Of a DNA stretch of 64,000 nucleotides, positions 36,647 through 47,465 are shown piece after piece. The stretch comes from Kuschelorhynchus macadamiae (Eukaryota > Arthropoda > Insecta > Coleoptera > Curculionidae). Under the pieces are notes generated by a model that was not told the origin of the DNA, ran no database searches, and was given only the letters and a program-made list of their open reading frames with translations. Positions within the stretch are counted from its first letter, which is position 1; every line of letters starts with the position of its first letter. The translations under genes and the position numbers were made by a program. The DNA lies in contig JAUTXW010003372.1 of assembly GCA_030620095.1 (NCBI GenBank), forward strand, positions 1 to 64,000, written 5' to 3'.

Positions 36647-37095
36647 CTACAACTCACCAGCTTGCTGACTTAACATATTAATACGCAGCTTATATTTAAA
36701 TTTGCTTATGTTGAACAGTTTAATTTCTTCTGGTAGAGCATTATAGAAATTAATGGAGTTAAAGGAAAAGCTTCTCTTAAATATGGAGGTTTTATGTTGT
36801 GGCATTGCGAATTTGCTTTTAAATCTTATATTTCTACTATGAATATTATTTCTAGGAATAAATTTATTTTTAAGTAAATTCGTCGAGTTTACAGAGTTTA
36901 ATGTTTTATGAATAAAATTGCCGAGGTGATGAAGTTGACGACTATTCATGTCGAGACATTTGCAATTGGTAATTTTACCAGAGAGGTGATCATATTTTCG
37001 AAGTTTAAAGATTAATCTACAGTACGCATTTTGGACTTTTTGAATTCTATATTTGTCTGTTTCGTATCGATAAGGGCCATATAAACTTTTGAGTT
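36647..37095 (-). pseudogene. C-terminal fragment of a LINE reverse transcriptase protein
   Basis: One frame without stops on the minus strand runs from about 37095 to 36647. It reads YGPYRYETDKYRIQKVQNAY, CRLIFKLRKYDHLSGKI, then MNSRQLHHLGNFIHKTLNSV and TSIFKRSFSFNSINFYNALP. This is the typical C-terminal region of Jockey/CR1-type ORF2, comparable to FKRSFSYQISKMYNAIPDSI at 20.8 kb. It is 5'-truncated. Confidence 0.82.
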
Positions 37096-37165
37096 ATGCC
37101 GCGTGCAGACAGAACGACACACACACAAAACCCAAAGATCTGCAAAATTCTCGGAGGTTGATATT
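37096..37165 (-). repeat. Short piece of the abundant repeat, copy 5
   Basis: Minus-strand phrase with ATGCCGCGTGCAGACAGAAC and AAGATCTGCAAAATTCTCGGAGG, equivalent to the reverse-complement end phrase at 43.7-43.8 kb. Confidence 0.6.
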
Positions 37166-37981
37166 TCCAAGAAAGTTCTCACTTAAAGCTATAATTTAGA
37201 ATTAGAAATACATAAAAAGGTTATAAAGTAAATTGCACAGCCTACTCCAAAAAATGAGACAAAAACAAGAGAAAGTTGTTGACTTTTATATAAAATTTAG
37301 GGACACAATTTAAGTAAAGCATGACTAAATTTGAAAAGTGTCTTTTAAGACATGTAATGACATATTCAATTGGTAAGTTGTCTTCTACGAATATATGATT
37401 AAATATAAGCTAAATAATTCAAGAATTGGACAGAAAAACTCAACAAATTTCAACTATTAATAATTAAATTATCTTTCAACTATCACTCCTGATGTGCCAA
37501 TAAATTCATAATGTTCTGTGATCGATCAAATTTTATACACACGTGTCTCTTACATTTTTAATTTGACTGTCGCATATATCTTTTAATATTCCAGGAAAAT
37601 GTTAATAAATGTGGTTCCCGTAAGTTAAATTCCCAAATACCTTAACTCTATTAAACCTCTCTCCGTGTTGCGAATGAATGTGAAATATCCCAGGCATGTC
37701 TTTAAACAACTCAACATGCTTCATAATGAATCGGTTGTTAATAAATTTACTTTAATTAGTTTATTATACCTTTTTAAGCTAATACAAATAAATTGTTTCA
37801 GTCAATTTTTCTGGAAATTGAATAATAAATATTAATTATTTTGTGTTTTTTTTACCAAAACTATGTGAATTAAAACTTCAATATTTTCGTCTCCAGATGT
37901 CAAATCAATGTAAAATTTTAATATTATTAAGTCAATTTGTTGTACTTTAATTTTAGAAACATAGAATCACCCACTTTTAGA
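37166..37981. other. Unassigned DNA
   Basis: No gene, terminus or repeat could be supported. Confidence 0.35.
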
Positions 37982-39228
37982 CAGGGCGTTCTAAAAATTA
38001 ATTGCAATTCAGGTTTTATAAATTTGATCAAAAGTGATTTCTTTAATGGAATACCCTGTATATTATTGAAGCCCTGAATAGACCGAACAAACTGAATTTT
38101 TTTTTACAAAACATTAAAGATCTAAAACGCTAAGTGTGCTATGATGTAACAACTGCAACACGTAACGATGGTGACATGACATGTCTCACTTTTTAGTTTA
38201 TGTCAGATTATATTAGCGAAAATGGAGAATAATAGTTATTCAAATGCGGATATTTTAAATTTGTTTTATATTCACGACGAGTGTCAAAGAATTGTTTCAA
38301 GATCCTGCAGAAGATTTAACACTCTTTTTCCGAATTTACCGCCAATGAGCCCGAGGAAATTTTTCGGAATTGAAGGTAACTTTTTAAATTTCGGAACTGC
38401 GCATGTTACTGAAAACCAAGAAAATGAAATTAACGTTTTAGCGTATTTTCATTCCTATCTTCATGCTTCAATAACATGTGTCAAAAATGATTTAGGAATA
38501 ACTCGAACATCAATATAGAGAATTTTACATAAACATAATATGCATGGCTTCCAACTAATTACATTACAGACTTTACAACCAGTTGATCCTCCAAAATGTG
38601 TTAACTAATCCGAAATGTATGATATGTTTGAAGATAGGTGGATAAGACGTGAAGGACCATGGAGATGGCCACCGCGATCTTCAGATTTTACTCCATTAGA
38701 CTATTTTCTGTGGGGTAGGATTAAAGAAATGGCTTATGAAACACCAATACATTCAAAAGGAGATCTAGAAAACCGAGTAAGGCGAGCTTTTGAACAACTT
38801 GATCCATCAGAAATTCAAAGAGCTACTAACTGTCATGTGATGAAATGTACTACCGATTGCTTACATGTAAATGGTCAGCACTTTAAACATCTGACGTATT
38901 AGGTGAGAATTCCAAAAGTTTTAATTTACTTACAAAATCGGTTCTTTTTAGAACCACAATTTATATCAAAAGAAAATCGTTTGACATTGCGTAAGCTGTG
39001 CTTACATCCTAAAAGACCCCTATCCTAGATATTTAATATCTATTTCTCTAATATCAATATAAATTATTTATAAAATCGCTTATAAATCGACATATTTAAT
39101 TTGTCGAATATTCAAAGCGTCAATCATATACAACGCTTCAATAATATACAAGGTATTCCATTTAAAAAAACTCACGTTTGGTCGAATTTATAAAATCTTC
39201 ATTGCAGTTAATTTTTAGGGCACTCTGT
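37982..39228 (+). mobile_element. Internally deleted mariner-like element
   Basis: Inverted terminal repeats of about 115 bp: left ACAGGGCGTTCTAAAAATTAA with inner ATGGAATACCCTGTATATTATTGAAG (split by one base change), right the reverse complement near 39115-39228. Between them lie the N-terminus and C-terminus of a transposase with the catalytic middle removed. Its right third is duplicated at 40416-41077. Confidence 0.85.
38222..38902 (+). pseudogene. Mariner transposase with catalytic core deleted
   Basis: The N-terminal part starts ILNLFYIHDECQRIVSRSCR and runs to DLGITRTSI, with a stop and HKHNMHGFQ after it (HTH region). After about 38590 it jumps to the C-terminal part FEDRWIRREGPWRWPPRSSD and TPLDYFLWGRIKEMAYETPI. 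The first two catalytic Asp motifs (FSDE-type and QHDGAP-type) are missing, so roughly 400 bp have been lost. The protein could not be active, but the ends could be mobilised. Confidence 0.88.
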
Positions 39229-39460
39229 ATAAAAGTCGGCGATCTTATGTTGCTAAAATGAATGTACCTCATATTGACCAAATTTATTAAAATTGCACAT
39301 TGATTGGACATCTGCAGACGAAAATGTTGTAGTTTTAATTCATATAGTTTTCCTAAAAAAACACAAAATAATTCATATTTAAGAAATGGTAAGAGAAATG
39401 ATAAAATATTCTATGCAAAACAACTTAGATTGTTTCGCAGAGTGTAAAAATAAAATAAAC
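38789..39460 (+). repeat. Segmental duplication, unit 1
   Basis: Direct repeat of 40416-41077 with about 95 percent identity by eye. It covers the end of the mariner transposase, its right terminal repeat and about 230 bp of flank, so the duplication copied element and flank together. Confidence 0.85.
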
Positions 39461-39614
39461 TACAGGGTGTCCCATTTAAAATTCAAAATTTGACGCCAGT
39501 TAGCAGTAGATCTGGCAACAGTGCAAACGCGAAATTGTTTTTAAAAGCTACAGCGCAGCCTCCTATGGCCGTAGTAAAACCTCAAATTTATTTTTATTTT
39601 CCTTCCGCAGATAC

Positions 39615-39616
<2 letters not shown>

Positions 39617-39671
<55 letters not shown>
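39617..39671. repeat. TA microsatellite
   Basis: About 55 bp of pure TA followed by a T run. Confidence 0.95.
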
Positions 39672-39682
<11 letters not shown>

Positions 39683-39687
<5 letters not shown>

Positions 39688-39990
39688 GATAGTAAATAGA
39701 TATCTTAATACAAAAAAGCCGTAATTGACTCATTTAGGAGCCTAAAACTATAAAATAAACAACTATTTTTTACACTTTTTCGTATTTTAGCAAATAACTT
39801 CTTCCTCTGCGACTTCTTTTTATCATTTTACATCTGTCTGTCGAATTTTGGTCAGCAATTCTAATTTTCAATTTTTATAACTTTACCCAAGGCACTTAAA
39901 TATTTTAAAAATAGTTTTAAATTTCGAATACGCTTCTAAATTAGTCAGTTATGAGTTTTTTGTATTAAGATATCTATTTACTATCAAAAA
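39683..39990. mobile_element. MITE with 35-bp perfect inverted repeats
   Basis: The first 35 bases (39683-39717, beginning TTTTTGATAGTAAATAGATA) are the exact reverse complement of 39956-39990. The 308-bp element has no coding capacity. A clear target duplication cannot be read because both flanks are T- or AT-rich, and the family is unassigned. Confidence 0.85.
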
Positions 39991-40415
39991 TATTTAATTT
40001 AATTAATATATTCCTAAAATTCCCAAAATCACGACAACTTTGTATTAAGCTTAACATACTTTTGAGAAGCGATTTTGATTTTTTTCAAAAAAAGATACTG
40101 TTTATGCATTACTTAGGTATAATAAATTAATATTATGAACAGAAAACATTTTTTTTAAGATAGAGAGTTGATATTTTTTTAGATTTTTCAAAAAACAGGA
40201 AATAGTTAAAAAAAATATATTGGAATTTTTGACCAAAATTTGGTATGCTTATATAAAATTAAAAAATAAACAACTTTTCATAATAAAACTTTTTCATATT
40301 TCAGCAAAAACGACTTTTTTTATTTCTTCTCCTTATTTTCGAATAAACGCTTTTTCATCCCCAGTAAAGCAAAAGTTATTGCCTATTTTAAATTTTGACA
40401 AATTTACAACAAATA
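39991..40415. other. Unassigned DNA between MITE and duplication
   Basis: AT-rich. A 66-residue frame (40220-40420) has no recognisable content. Confidence 0.35.
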
Positions 40416-41077
40416 TTTGAACAACTTGATCCATCAGAAATTCAGAGAAGTATTACTTGTCACGTGATGAAACGTATTGCCGTTTGCTTACAAGTAAATG
40501 GTCAGCACTTTAAACATCTGACGTATTAGGTGTGAATTCCAAATTTATTGACAAAATCGGTTCTTTTCAGAACCACAATTTATATCAAAAGAAAATCTTT
40601 TGACATTGCGTAAGCTGTGGTTACATCCTAAAAGACCCCTATCCTAGATATTTAATATCTATTTCTCTAATATCAATATTAATTATTTATAAAATCGCTT
40701 ATAAATCGACATATTTAATTTGTCGAATATTCAACGCGTCAATCATAAACAACGCTTCAATAATATACAGGGTATTCCATTTAAAAGTCACGTTTGATCG
40801 AATTTATAAAATCTTTATTGCAGTTAATTTTTAGGGCACTCTGTATAAAAGTCGTCGATCTTATGTTGCTAAAATGAATGTACCTCATATTGACTAAATA
40901 TATTAAAATTGCACATTGATTGGACATCTGCAGACGAAAATATTGTAGTTTTAATTCATATAGTTTTCCTAAAAAAACACAAAATAATTCATATTTAAGA
41001 AATGGTGAGAGAAACGAAAAAATATTCTATGCAAAACAACTTAGATTGTTTCGCAGAGTCTAAAAATAAAATAAATA
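40416..41077 (+). repeat. Segmental duplication, unit 2
   Basis: Second unit of the direct duplication (compare 38789-39460), starting TTTGAACAACTTGATCCATC and ending at TAAAAATAAAATAAA. It contains a second copy of the mariner tail and right terminal repeat, with no left half. Confidence 0.85.
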
Positions 41078-41114
41078 TATGGCAACAGTGCAAATTTATA
41101 TATATTGCTGTCAT

Positions 41115-41160
41115 GTTACCAATTGCATTTCGATCATCTCGTGATCTTCATCAGAATACA
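41115..41160 (-). ncRNA. Hammerhead-like motif in PLE family 2
   Basis: On the minus strand: CTGATGA (41154-41148), one extra A, stem GATC (41146-41143), loop ACGAGAT, GATC (41135-41132), GAAA (41131-41128). Stem I pairing is only partial (ATGT/ACAT with offset), and stem III after GAAA is poor. The cores are exact and the place, in the 3' region of a PLE, is right, so I read it as a diverged or decayed ribozyme. Confidence 0.5.
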
Positions 41161-41529
41161 TAAATTCTATAAAGGGAATTTACAGACAATAACATTTACA
41201 ATTTAAAGTTCAATAAAATGTCTTACCATTTACAACAAATATTTGAAGAGTAGATGGAACATGTAACACATTTAGAAAATTAAATAAAACAGTGTCACAT
41301 TCAGAATACAAGACTTATACGGAGACAAACAAGAAACTAATATTAAAATTGAATTTATCTATGGAAATAAAGGAACAGTTGAAAACTATGTTATTAAGGA
41401 GTCAGTTTTACGAAATTTTCTTTTCTTTTAATTTACAGGTTATATATAATGTTATGGTATATTTTACTAAGTTGTTTTGTATCAGTTTTTGCATTGATTG
41501 AGTTTTTATTCTTTTGTATTTCTATTATT

Positions 41530-42440
41530 TCATAGAATTCTCTCCTTTTTTTGGTGGTTTTCGATCTTTAAAATTTTTACATTATTAAAATCGAATGAAT
41601 GTTGATTTTCACTAATATGTTTTGTTAGTGTTGTTTTATTCTTTTTGTCATACTTGTGTCTTTGTAGTCTATTTTTTAAATACTGGCTAGTTTGTCCAAT
41701 GTATATACCGTTGCAATCCTTACAGGGAATTTCGTAAATTATGCGAGTTCTTTTTTCTTTAGGAATTTTTGATTTTGGTTTACTAAAGTTATTTTTTAAT
41801 AGGTTATAGCCTTTGTGACTAACTGTGATGTTATGTTTTTTAAATACATTTTGTAAATTTTCCGATATTTTGGGTATATATGAAAGTGACATGTATTTTG
41901 TGTTTCCTTTATTAAGATATAAATTTTTGTTTAATGGATGGCTCGTGTTGTAAAATTTATGGATTATCTCTTAAAAATGTTGTTAACAATTTTGTCTGGA
42001 TAGTTGCTGATTTTTAGAGCTTCTTTTGCTTTTTCTATAGACTTTTTTCTATATTCGGGGTCAGATAATTTTATAGCTCTATCCGCTAGCTCTATAACGA
42101 CAGATTTTTTTTGAGATAGTGGGTGTTGAGAATCGAAACGTAGATATCTAGAAGACCACGTGTCTTTAGTGTATCATTCGGTTTTTATATCATTTTTAAT
42201 ATGATTTAATGTAAGGTCTAAAAAATTAATTTTGTTTTGTGCTTCTTCTTCTAATGTAAATTGAAGTTTTGGGTAGTAACTATTAAAATTACTTAAAATA
42301 TCGTGGCATTTGTTTTTTGGGATCGTTGTTAAACAATCGTCAACGTACCTGAAGAAGAAAGGTACATGAAAGTCGATATTTTTAAGAATTGTTTCCTCCA
42401 GGTCTTCCAGGACTAATTGGGTAATCACGCTGGAAATACA

Positions 42441-42441
<1 letters not shown>
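41530..42441 (-). pseudogene. PLE family 2 protein: RT end and GIY-YIG endonuclease
   Basis: In order: VITQLVLEDLEETILKNI, PFFFRYVDDCLTTIPKNKC (palm motif), KLQFTLEEEAQNKINFLDLT; then in other frames SVVIELADRAIKLSDPEYRK and ALKISNYPDKIVNNI; then MSLSYIPKISENLQNVFKKH, the GIY-YIG part IIYEIPCKDCNGIYIGQTSQ and a terminal NNVKILKIENHQKKERIL. Frameshifts lie near 42174 and 41900. The N-terminal half of the protein is missing. Confidence 0.88.

Positions 42442-42508
<67 letters not shown>
42442..42508. repeat. TA microsatellite
   Basis: About 67 bp of pure TA at the point where the PLE reverse transcriptase is cut off. Confidence 0.95.
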
Positions 42509-42510
<2 letters not shown>

Positions 42511-43429
42511 GTAATCATATATAGTGTGTTCTATTTAAAATAAGAAAGTTCATATCAGCCCAGGAAAAATACAACACCTTCTATAAATAAAAACAAAATA
42601 GATTTCAAACGAAACAAAAGAACTATGTACCTTTAAATTTTTCGTCTGCCTTTTATAGTTCTCCAAATAAGGGTATAGGACATCTTAATGTAAACGCTTT
42701 GGATAACCAGCAAACGTATTTGGTCTAGTTATGCTTTATCAGCTTAGTCCTTTTCTCCAGGTTCTGTGGGAATATAAGCCTCGAAGCTTTCATATTCAAT
42801 TTTTCCTCCTCCATTTTTTTAAACGTGTAGTTACTGACTATTACGTTCAAAGTTAACTTGAAGTGAGAAAAATATGAGACAAAACTAACAACAACTTTTG
42901 CGGGGGCAAACATTTGCTAACTCGTAGCAAAAAGTTTTAATTGCATGATATTGCGTTGTTTGGAAACTTGAACTTTTTAAAAAAGAAATAAAGAAACGAG
43001 GACACTTTATGTTGTACAAGCGTACTTTATTTTTAGCAAATGTTAACATAAGTTTAAAAGAATTATTATTTATAAAGAAATAAAAGATTAAATATTTTTG
43101 CACAGGGCAACTGAAGTACTTCGTAAATGATGGTTTTAAGTGAAGTAAAGTATTATTGAAACAGGATTTAAAACTTGCAATCCAGGGGTTACGCAAAAGG
43201 CTCTTCCACTTAGCAGAGCCGTATTAACCTCAGAATAAATAAATAGATGCTGCCACCCGTTCATAAGTAACAAAATAAAACGAGAGAAAGTTATACCTGG
43301 CGCCAGTTTATCAATGAAGTACGAAGCAGTTAGAAGTTGATTGTAACGTGGTTTTGTTTACGCTTAACCATAGAATGTAAGGTTGGGAAAATTATACTTA
43401 AGTTTTAGAATGTGAGGTAGGGAAAATTA
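42509..43429. other. Unassigned DNA
   Basis: Frames of 62 and 103 residues on the minus strand (42725-42913, 42885-43196) show no family signature. Nothing else supported. Confidence 0.35.
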
Positions 43430-43865
43430 TATTCAAGTTTTCCAGGCTGAATTTTTTGTCATTTTGTTCCGCCATCTTGGATTCATACCAAAATTTTACC
43501 AGTTGATACCTATATAATACTTGACTTTTGAGATTTGAGATAAACTGGATAAGCAGTTTTTTAGTAATAATTTTTTTAACATTTTACTAGCCCGCCATTT
43601 TGTTTTGCCATATTGGATTTTTACTAAAACGTTACCAGGTCATCCATATGAACCTTAATTTTTGACCAAAATTTGAAGTCAATCGCGTAAGTAGTTTTTT
43701 AGCTATTCCGCGAACGGACAGACCGACAGACAGACAGACAGACCGACTGAATTGAGAAAACACGTTTTTCGGCATCTAGGGACCCTGAATCGTAAAGATC
43801 TGAAAAAATCTCGGAGGATGATTTTTTTACGATTAAAATAATTCCCTTTTACGAGGGTAGTAAAA
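43430..43865 (-). repeat. Abundant unclassified repeat, copy 6
   Basis: Inverted copy ending at the palindromic left end (reverse complement of TTTTTACTACCCTCGTAAAA). It includes GACAGACCGACAGACAGACA, CGCCATCTTGGATTCATACC and GCCCGCCATTTTGTTTTGCC. Confidence 0.82.
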
Positions 43866-43875
43866 ATGGTTGTAC

Positions 43876-45146
43876 AGTTGGTTCGGAAAAAAATGAATAC
43901 GGCAAAAAAGCACTTAAATAAGTTTGGGCAGTGTTCTTCAATTATGTCACATCAGGTTAGGATAATGAGTCATATTTACGACTATTTGTTGTCAAGATTT
44001 TTTGACAACTTGTCATGTAAAAATCTAAAGATTTTTAAAAAATGCCTCCTCATACTTCTGTTGAACTAAAGGCGCGAATAATTTCCAAGTTGGAAGATGG
44101 TTGGTCCCTCACAGTAGTTGCCCAACATTTTAATATTGGTAGAGCAACCGTATATAGAATTAGTAGAAGGTGGAGGGATGAACAGTCTTTAAAAAGGAAG
44201 GAGGGTTCGGGAAGGCCAAAGATCAGCACTGCAGATCAAGATCGAGCTCTTTTAGGAGCTTTAGAAGAGAATCCATTCCGTACTGCAAAGGAAGCCCGAA
44301 TCCTATCTGGATTTCCTGGCCGAAAAACCACATCGTGGCAAAGACTGCAAGATTCTGCTTTAAACTGCAGAGTGGCGGCAAACAAAACGGAGCTGACCGT
44401 AGAACAAAGACAAGCTCGTCTTCTGTTCGCCTTAAATCACGTGAACCGCGGCCAAAATTTTTGGGACCGTGTAATTTTTAGTGACGAAAAGATTTTTCAA
44501 TCTTGCAAACAGGGCAAAATTAAAGTGTACAGGCCAAATAACTCAAGATTTGACCCAAACTACGTGAACCATTTTCGAGCTGCGGGTCATTTTAGCGTTA
44601 ACGTCTGGGGGTGGATTTCATCAAGAGGGATGGGTGTGGCATGGCGAATTAACGGAAGATTTGTAGGCCAAACATATGTGGATATACTGGAAAATGTGAT
44701 GCGGCCCAGTGTGCTACTTTTATATCCCGAAGATAATTTCATTTATCAGCAGGATAATTGTCCTGTGCACACGTCAAACATTGCCACACAATGGTTTAGG
44801 GCCAACAATATTGAAGTGCTACAATGGCCAAGTTATAGCCCAGATGCTAACCCAATAGAGAATGTGTGGGGGGTCATAACAAGACGGCTATATCAAAGAG
44901 ATTTTATGCCAAGAGATGCTGAAGAGTTGTGGAATTCTATCCAAGAAGTTTGGGAAGAATTGTCTGTAAGAGAGGACTTTTTGCCAGGTTTCATGCAGAT
45001 TGGTAGAAGACTGCAAGCAATCATAGATGCTGATGGATACATGACCAAATATTAATTTAAGTAATTTAATTTGTTTCCCTTATTTGTATTGTTAACTTAA
45101 ATAAATAAATCTAAAAAAACTATACCTATTTCCGTAAGAAGCTACA
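43876..45146 (+). mobile_element. Tc1 family element, possibly intact gene, uncertain ends
   Basis: The transposase frame is complete. A candidate left end TA-CAGTTGGTTCGGAAAAAAA lies at 43874-43895, with a weak candidate right end near 45131-45146 (ATTTCCGTAAGAAGCTACA) that matches only partly in reverse complement. The ends therefore remain unproven. The element sits directly beyond the left end of the abundant repeat copy 6. Confidence 0.6.
44042..45055 (+). CDS. Tc1-type (DD34E) transposase, complete 337-residue frame
   Basis: Cut-and-paste transposase. The N-terminal half has two HTH regions (about residues 6-45 and 65-105) separated by the AT-hook-like GSGRPK at residues 55-60. The catalytic triad is present: D148 in VIFSDEKIF, D238 in YQQDNCPVH and E273 in SPDANPIENVWG. 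I count 34 residues between D238 and E273, the classic Tc1 spacing. Length is normal for the family (about 340). The ATG at 44042 gives MPPHTSVELKARIISKLEDG, a typical Tc1 start. The stop TAA is at 45053-45055. It is the only undamaged long frame in the window, which suggests a recent arrival. Confidence 0.93.
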   Translation: MPPHTSVELKARIISKLEDGWSLTVVAQHFNIGRATVYRISRRWRDEQSLKRKEGSGRPKISTADQDRALLGALEENPFRTAKEARILSGFPGRKTTSWQRLQDSALNCRVAANKTELTVEQRQARLLFALNHVNRGQNFWDRVIFSDEKIFQSCKQGKIKVYRPNNSRFDPNYVNHFRAAGHFSVNVWGWISSRGMGVAWRINGRFVGQTYVDILENVMRPSVLLLYPEDNFIYQQDNCPVHTSNIATQWFRANNIEVLQWPSYSPDANPIENVWGVITRRLYQRDFMPRDAEELWNSIQEVWEELSVREDFLPGFMQIGRRLQAIIDADGYMTKY

Positions 45147-45239
45147 TATCGTAATAAGTTATTATGCATGAATGATTACAAATTCATAATGTTTACATCC
45201 ATATCATACATCCATGTTGACATTCACCATAACCATTAA

Positions 45240-45552
45240 ATATTTGACAAGATATACAAAGATGCCAACGCATGGAGAATATCTCAAATTGTAAGTGAAG
45301 AACCAATTAGACTTACTGATTTTGAGAAAATGGTAGGTCGTCATTATTTGATCTGCCAGGAAAATCAAAACATACGAGAGGACCACTTGGGAAACTACCA
45401 GTAAGTGTCAGAAACACGAAGATGGTCATTTTTTACTAAAATTGAAAAAACAACTCAGATGTTCGCGTTGTCATCAAAGAGTCAGGAGTTGTGCAAAATG
45501 CAAAGTTACTTTATGTATTGAAAAGGACTCTTTTCCCATTTATCATTCCTAA
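45240..45552 (+). pseudogene. Possible piggyBac-type transposase C-terminus
   Basis: The last about 50 codons before the stop at 45550-45552 read EDGHFLLKLKKQLRCSRCHQ and RVRSCAKCKVTLCIEKDSFP, then IYHS. The Cys-x2-Cys ... Cys-x2-Cys-x4-Leu-Cys ... Tyr-His pattern is that of the cysteine-rich tail of piggyBac transposases. Upstream phrases (GRHYLICQENQN) resemble the usual linker, but only across frameshifts. The catalytic domain is absent. Confidence 0.5.
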
Positions 45553-45989
45553 TTCAATTTTTTTGGATTGCAATTGATTCGATTTAGCTTACTTTGAATA
45601 AAGTCTGTACACATAACCTTTTTTTTTAATATTTTCCGAATATGGGTTACATTTACTTTTTTGCTCTAAATAACGTGTATGTTTCAAAAATAATGAAAAA
45701 TATTAATTCTGCTCAAAATAATGTCTTGGGTTTTAATGGGTTAATTATAACACAAAAAGACGCACAGAACAGAACTTTTGATTACTCACAACTACAAATA
45801 TCAAATAAATGCCGTTACAAAGTCTGACTACTTTGTTTACATGAGATTAAGCGGCGTTGTCATATTTCGCTTGTATACATTTTTTTTGAAAAGTAAAATT
45901 ACCATAGACAAAACATATGCCATATTAGATTTTGACACAATATTTTTGCACAAAAATTAGATATGACATAGATATATACTTAATTTATA
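45553..45989. other. Unassigned DNA
   Basis: No supportable gene. Ends at the left terminus of the DIRS-like element. Confidence 0.35.
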
Positions 45990-46020
45990 ATTGTCCGGCG
46001 CTTGTCCCTGATATAATTAT

Positions 46021-46135
46021 TACAGTGTAGTTGCCGAAAATCTACCCATCAGCACGAATCTTTTTAAAATTTACAATCACAATGATTCATCTTTTCGCCT
46101 GATACTCTCAACTGCCGATGTCCTGCGTCATTCCG
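46021..46135 (+). repeat. DIRS-like left inverted terminal repeat
   Basis: Matches the reverse complement of 47641-47757. Shared blocks are ATCTACCCATCAGCACGAAT, CTTTTTAAAATTTACAATCA and GCCTGATACTC with few substitutions. Confidence 0.9.
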
Positions 46136-46365
46136 TTTTCGTGCTCGTCGGCATCGAATCGACTTCGCAGACAACAATACCAATTGTGTTAGAAAGTGCG
46201 TTAACATGTCAAAAAAGACTAATTCACCTAAAAAGGTCGACAAGTGTAGTAAAATTAAGAAACTTAAAAGGCAACTGTGTGAATTGCTATGACAAATAAA
46301 TAAAATTCAGTGATTCATCTTATTCTTCCCATTGTTCAACATAAGATTCTTCAGGTAGGTTTTTC

Positions 46366-47290
46366 GGTGGCCTCTTTTAAGAAACTGCAATCAATTTAGT
46401 TATATCTTCCCTAGCAGAAGTGACCCTGAAACAATATTCGGTTGCCTTAAAAATTACGACTTTGGTATATGTCACCAAGTAAATCTTTATGAATATTGGA
46501 ATGGAAATTCTTTCTCAGTATTAAATTCCTACAGATCGGCTTTGAATTTGATATTTACTTCCATAGACCCTAGTGACGTAAAAATAATAAATAGATTTTT
46601 TAACGGTATTTCCAATATTCGTCTACCAAATATTCATTCACATGGGATCCCGATCCAATTTTAAGACATTTAGAAAAGTGGTATTCTATAGAAACGTTAA
46701 GTATAGAGAATTTATCATATAAACTTGTTACTCTTATGGCGTTAACATTTGCCAGTAGAGTGCAGCCTCTTTCTCTCGAAAGTGAGAATATTAGAATATT
46801 AGAAAATAAAATTGAAATTAGTTGAAGTTCCTGACAGATTAAAAATATATGGATCCAACCGATACTCATTTTTCCTTAGTTTAAAGTAAGACCAGAGTTA
46901 CGTGTGGCATCCACTATAAAGAATTACTTTAAAAAATCCGAGACTTTTCGTCAACACGACAAAAAAATCTTATAGTTACTTTTAAAAACCCAATTCACGC
47001 TGCCTCTTCACAGACTATTAGCCGTTGAATTAAGAAAACATTATCTTTAGGAGGCATGTTCTTATCTCATAGCGTGCGCCATGCATCAACTTCTGCAGCT
47101 TACAAAGCATGTGTAAGTGTAGAACAAATAAAGAATACAGCAGTGGACGCCCACCTCGAATACATTTTTTAAATTCTACAATAGACCCGTAAAAGATCCA
47201 AACGACATATTTGCTAGCAGTATTCTAAGTTGTAAGAGACGTAAAACTATAACATTTTCAGTAGGTCAATTAAGCCAACTTATAACTAAA
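46366..47290 (+). pseudogene. Tyrosine recombinase (DIRS/Crypton type), several frameshifts
   Basis: Across frames it reads SSLAEVTLKQYSVALKNYDF, SFSVLNSYRSALNLIFTSID (core-binding domain), LVTLMALTFASRVQPLSLES (catalytic Arg, codon 46757-46759), FLSHSVRHASTSAAYKACVS (His-x-x-Arg, codons 47068-47079) and TFFKFYNRPVKDPND (nucleophile Tyr, codon 47177-47179). All four conserved catalytic residues remain, although at least four frameshifts or stops separate them. The SHS-RHASTSAA phrase is typical of arthropod recombinases of this class. The enzyme would integrate a circular DNA intermediate. Confidence 0.88.
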
Positions 47291-47465
47291 ACATATAGTT
47301 AAGTATTATTATGTATGCTAAATTAAAATCTTTATATTATAGATTTTTTCTTGATGTTTTTTTTTTCAGTAATTAGGACCTGTAACTACATAAGTAACTT
47401 GTCTGAGTTCCTTGATTATATTAACAGATAAGTTATTAGGAAACTCGCTTTTTACTCTGAACATC

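Larger units (their letters stand above)
41100..42441 (-). mobile_element. Second Penelope-like element family, truncated
   Basis: Minus-strand PLE remnant cut off at its 5' side by a TA microsatellite inside the reverse transcriptase. It carries the palm YVDD region, a linker, the GIY-YIG endonuclease and a 3' region of about 400 bp with a hammerhead-like motif at 41115-41160. Protein sequence differs clearly from the 59-61 kb family, so this is a separate lineage. Confidence 0.85.

Noticed and set aside
43866..44069. 67-residue frame overlapping the Tc1 start
   Set aside because: It lies in a different frame from the transposase, spans the presumed left terminal region, and lacks family features.
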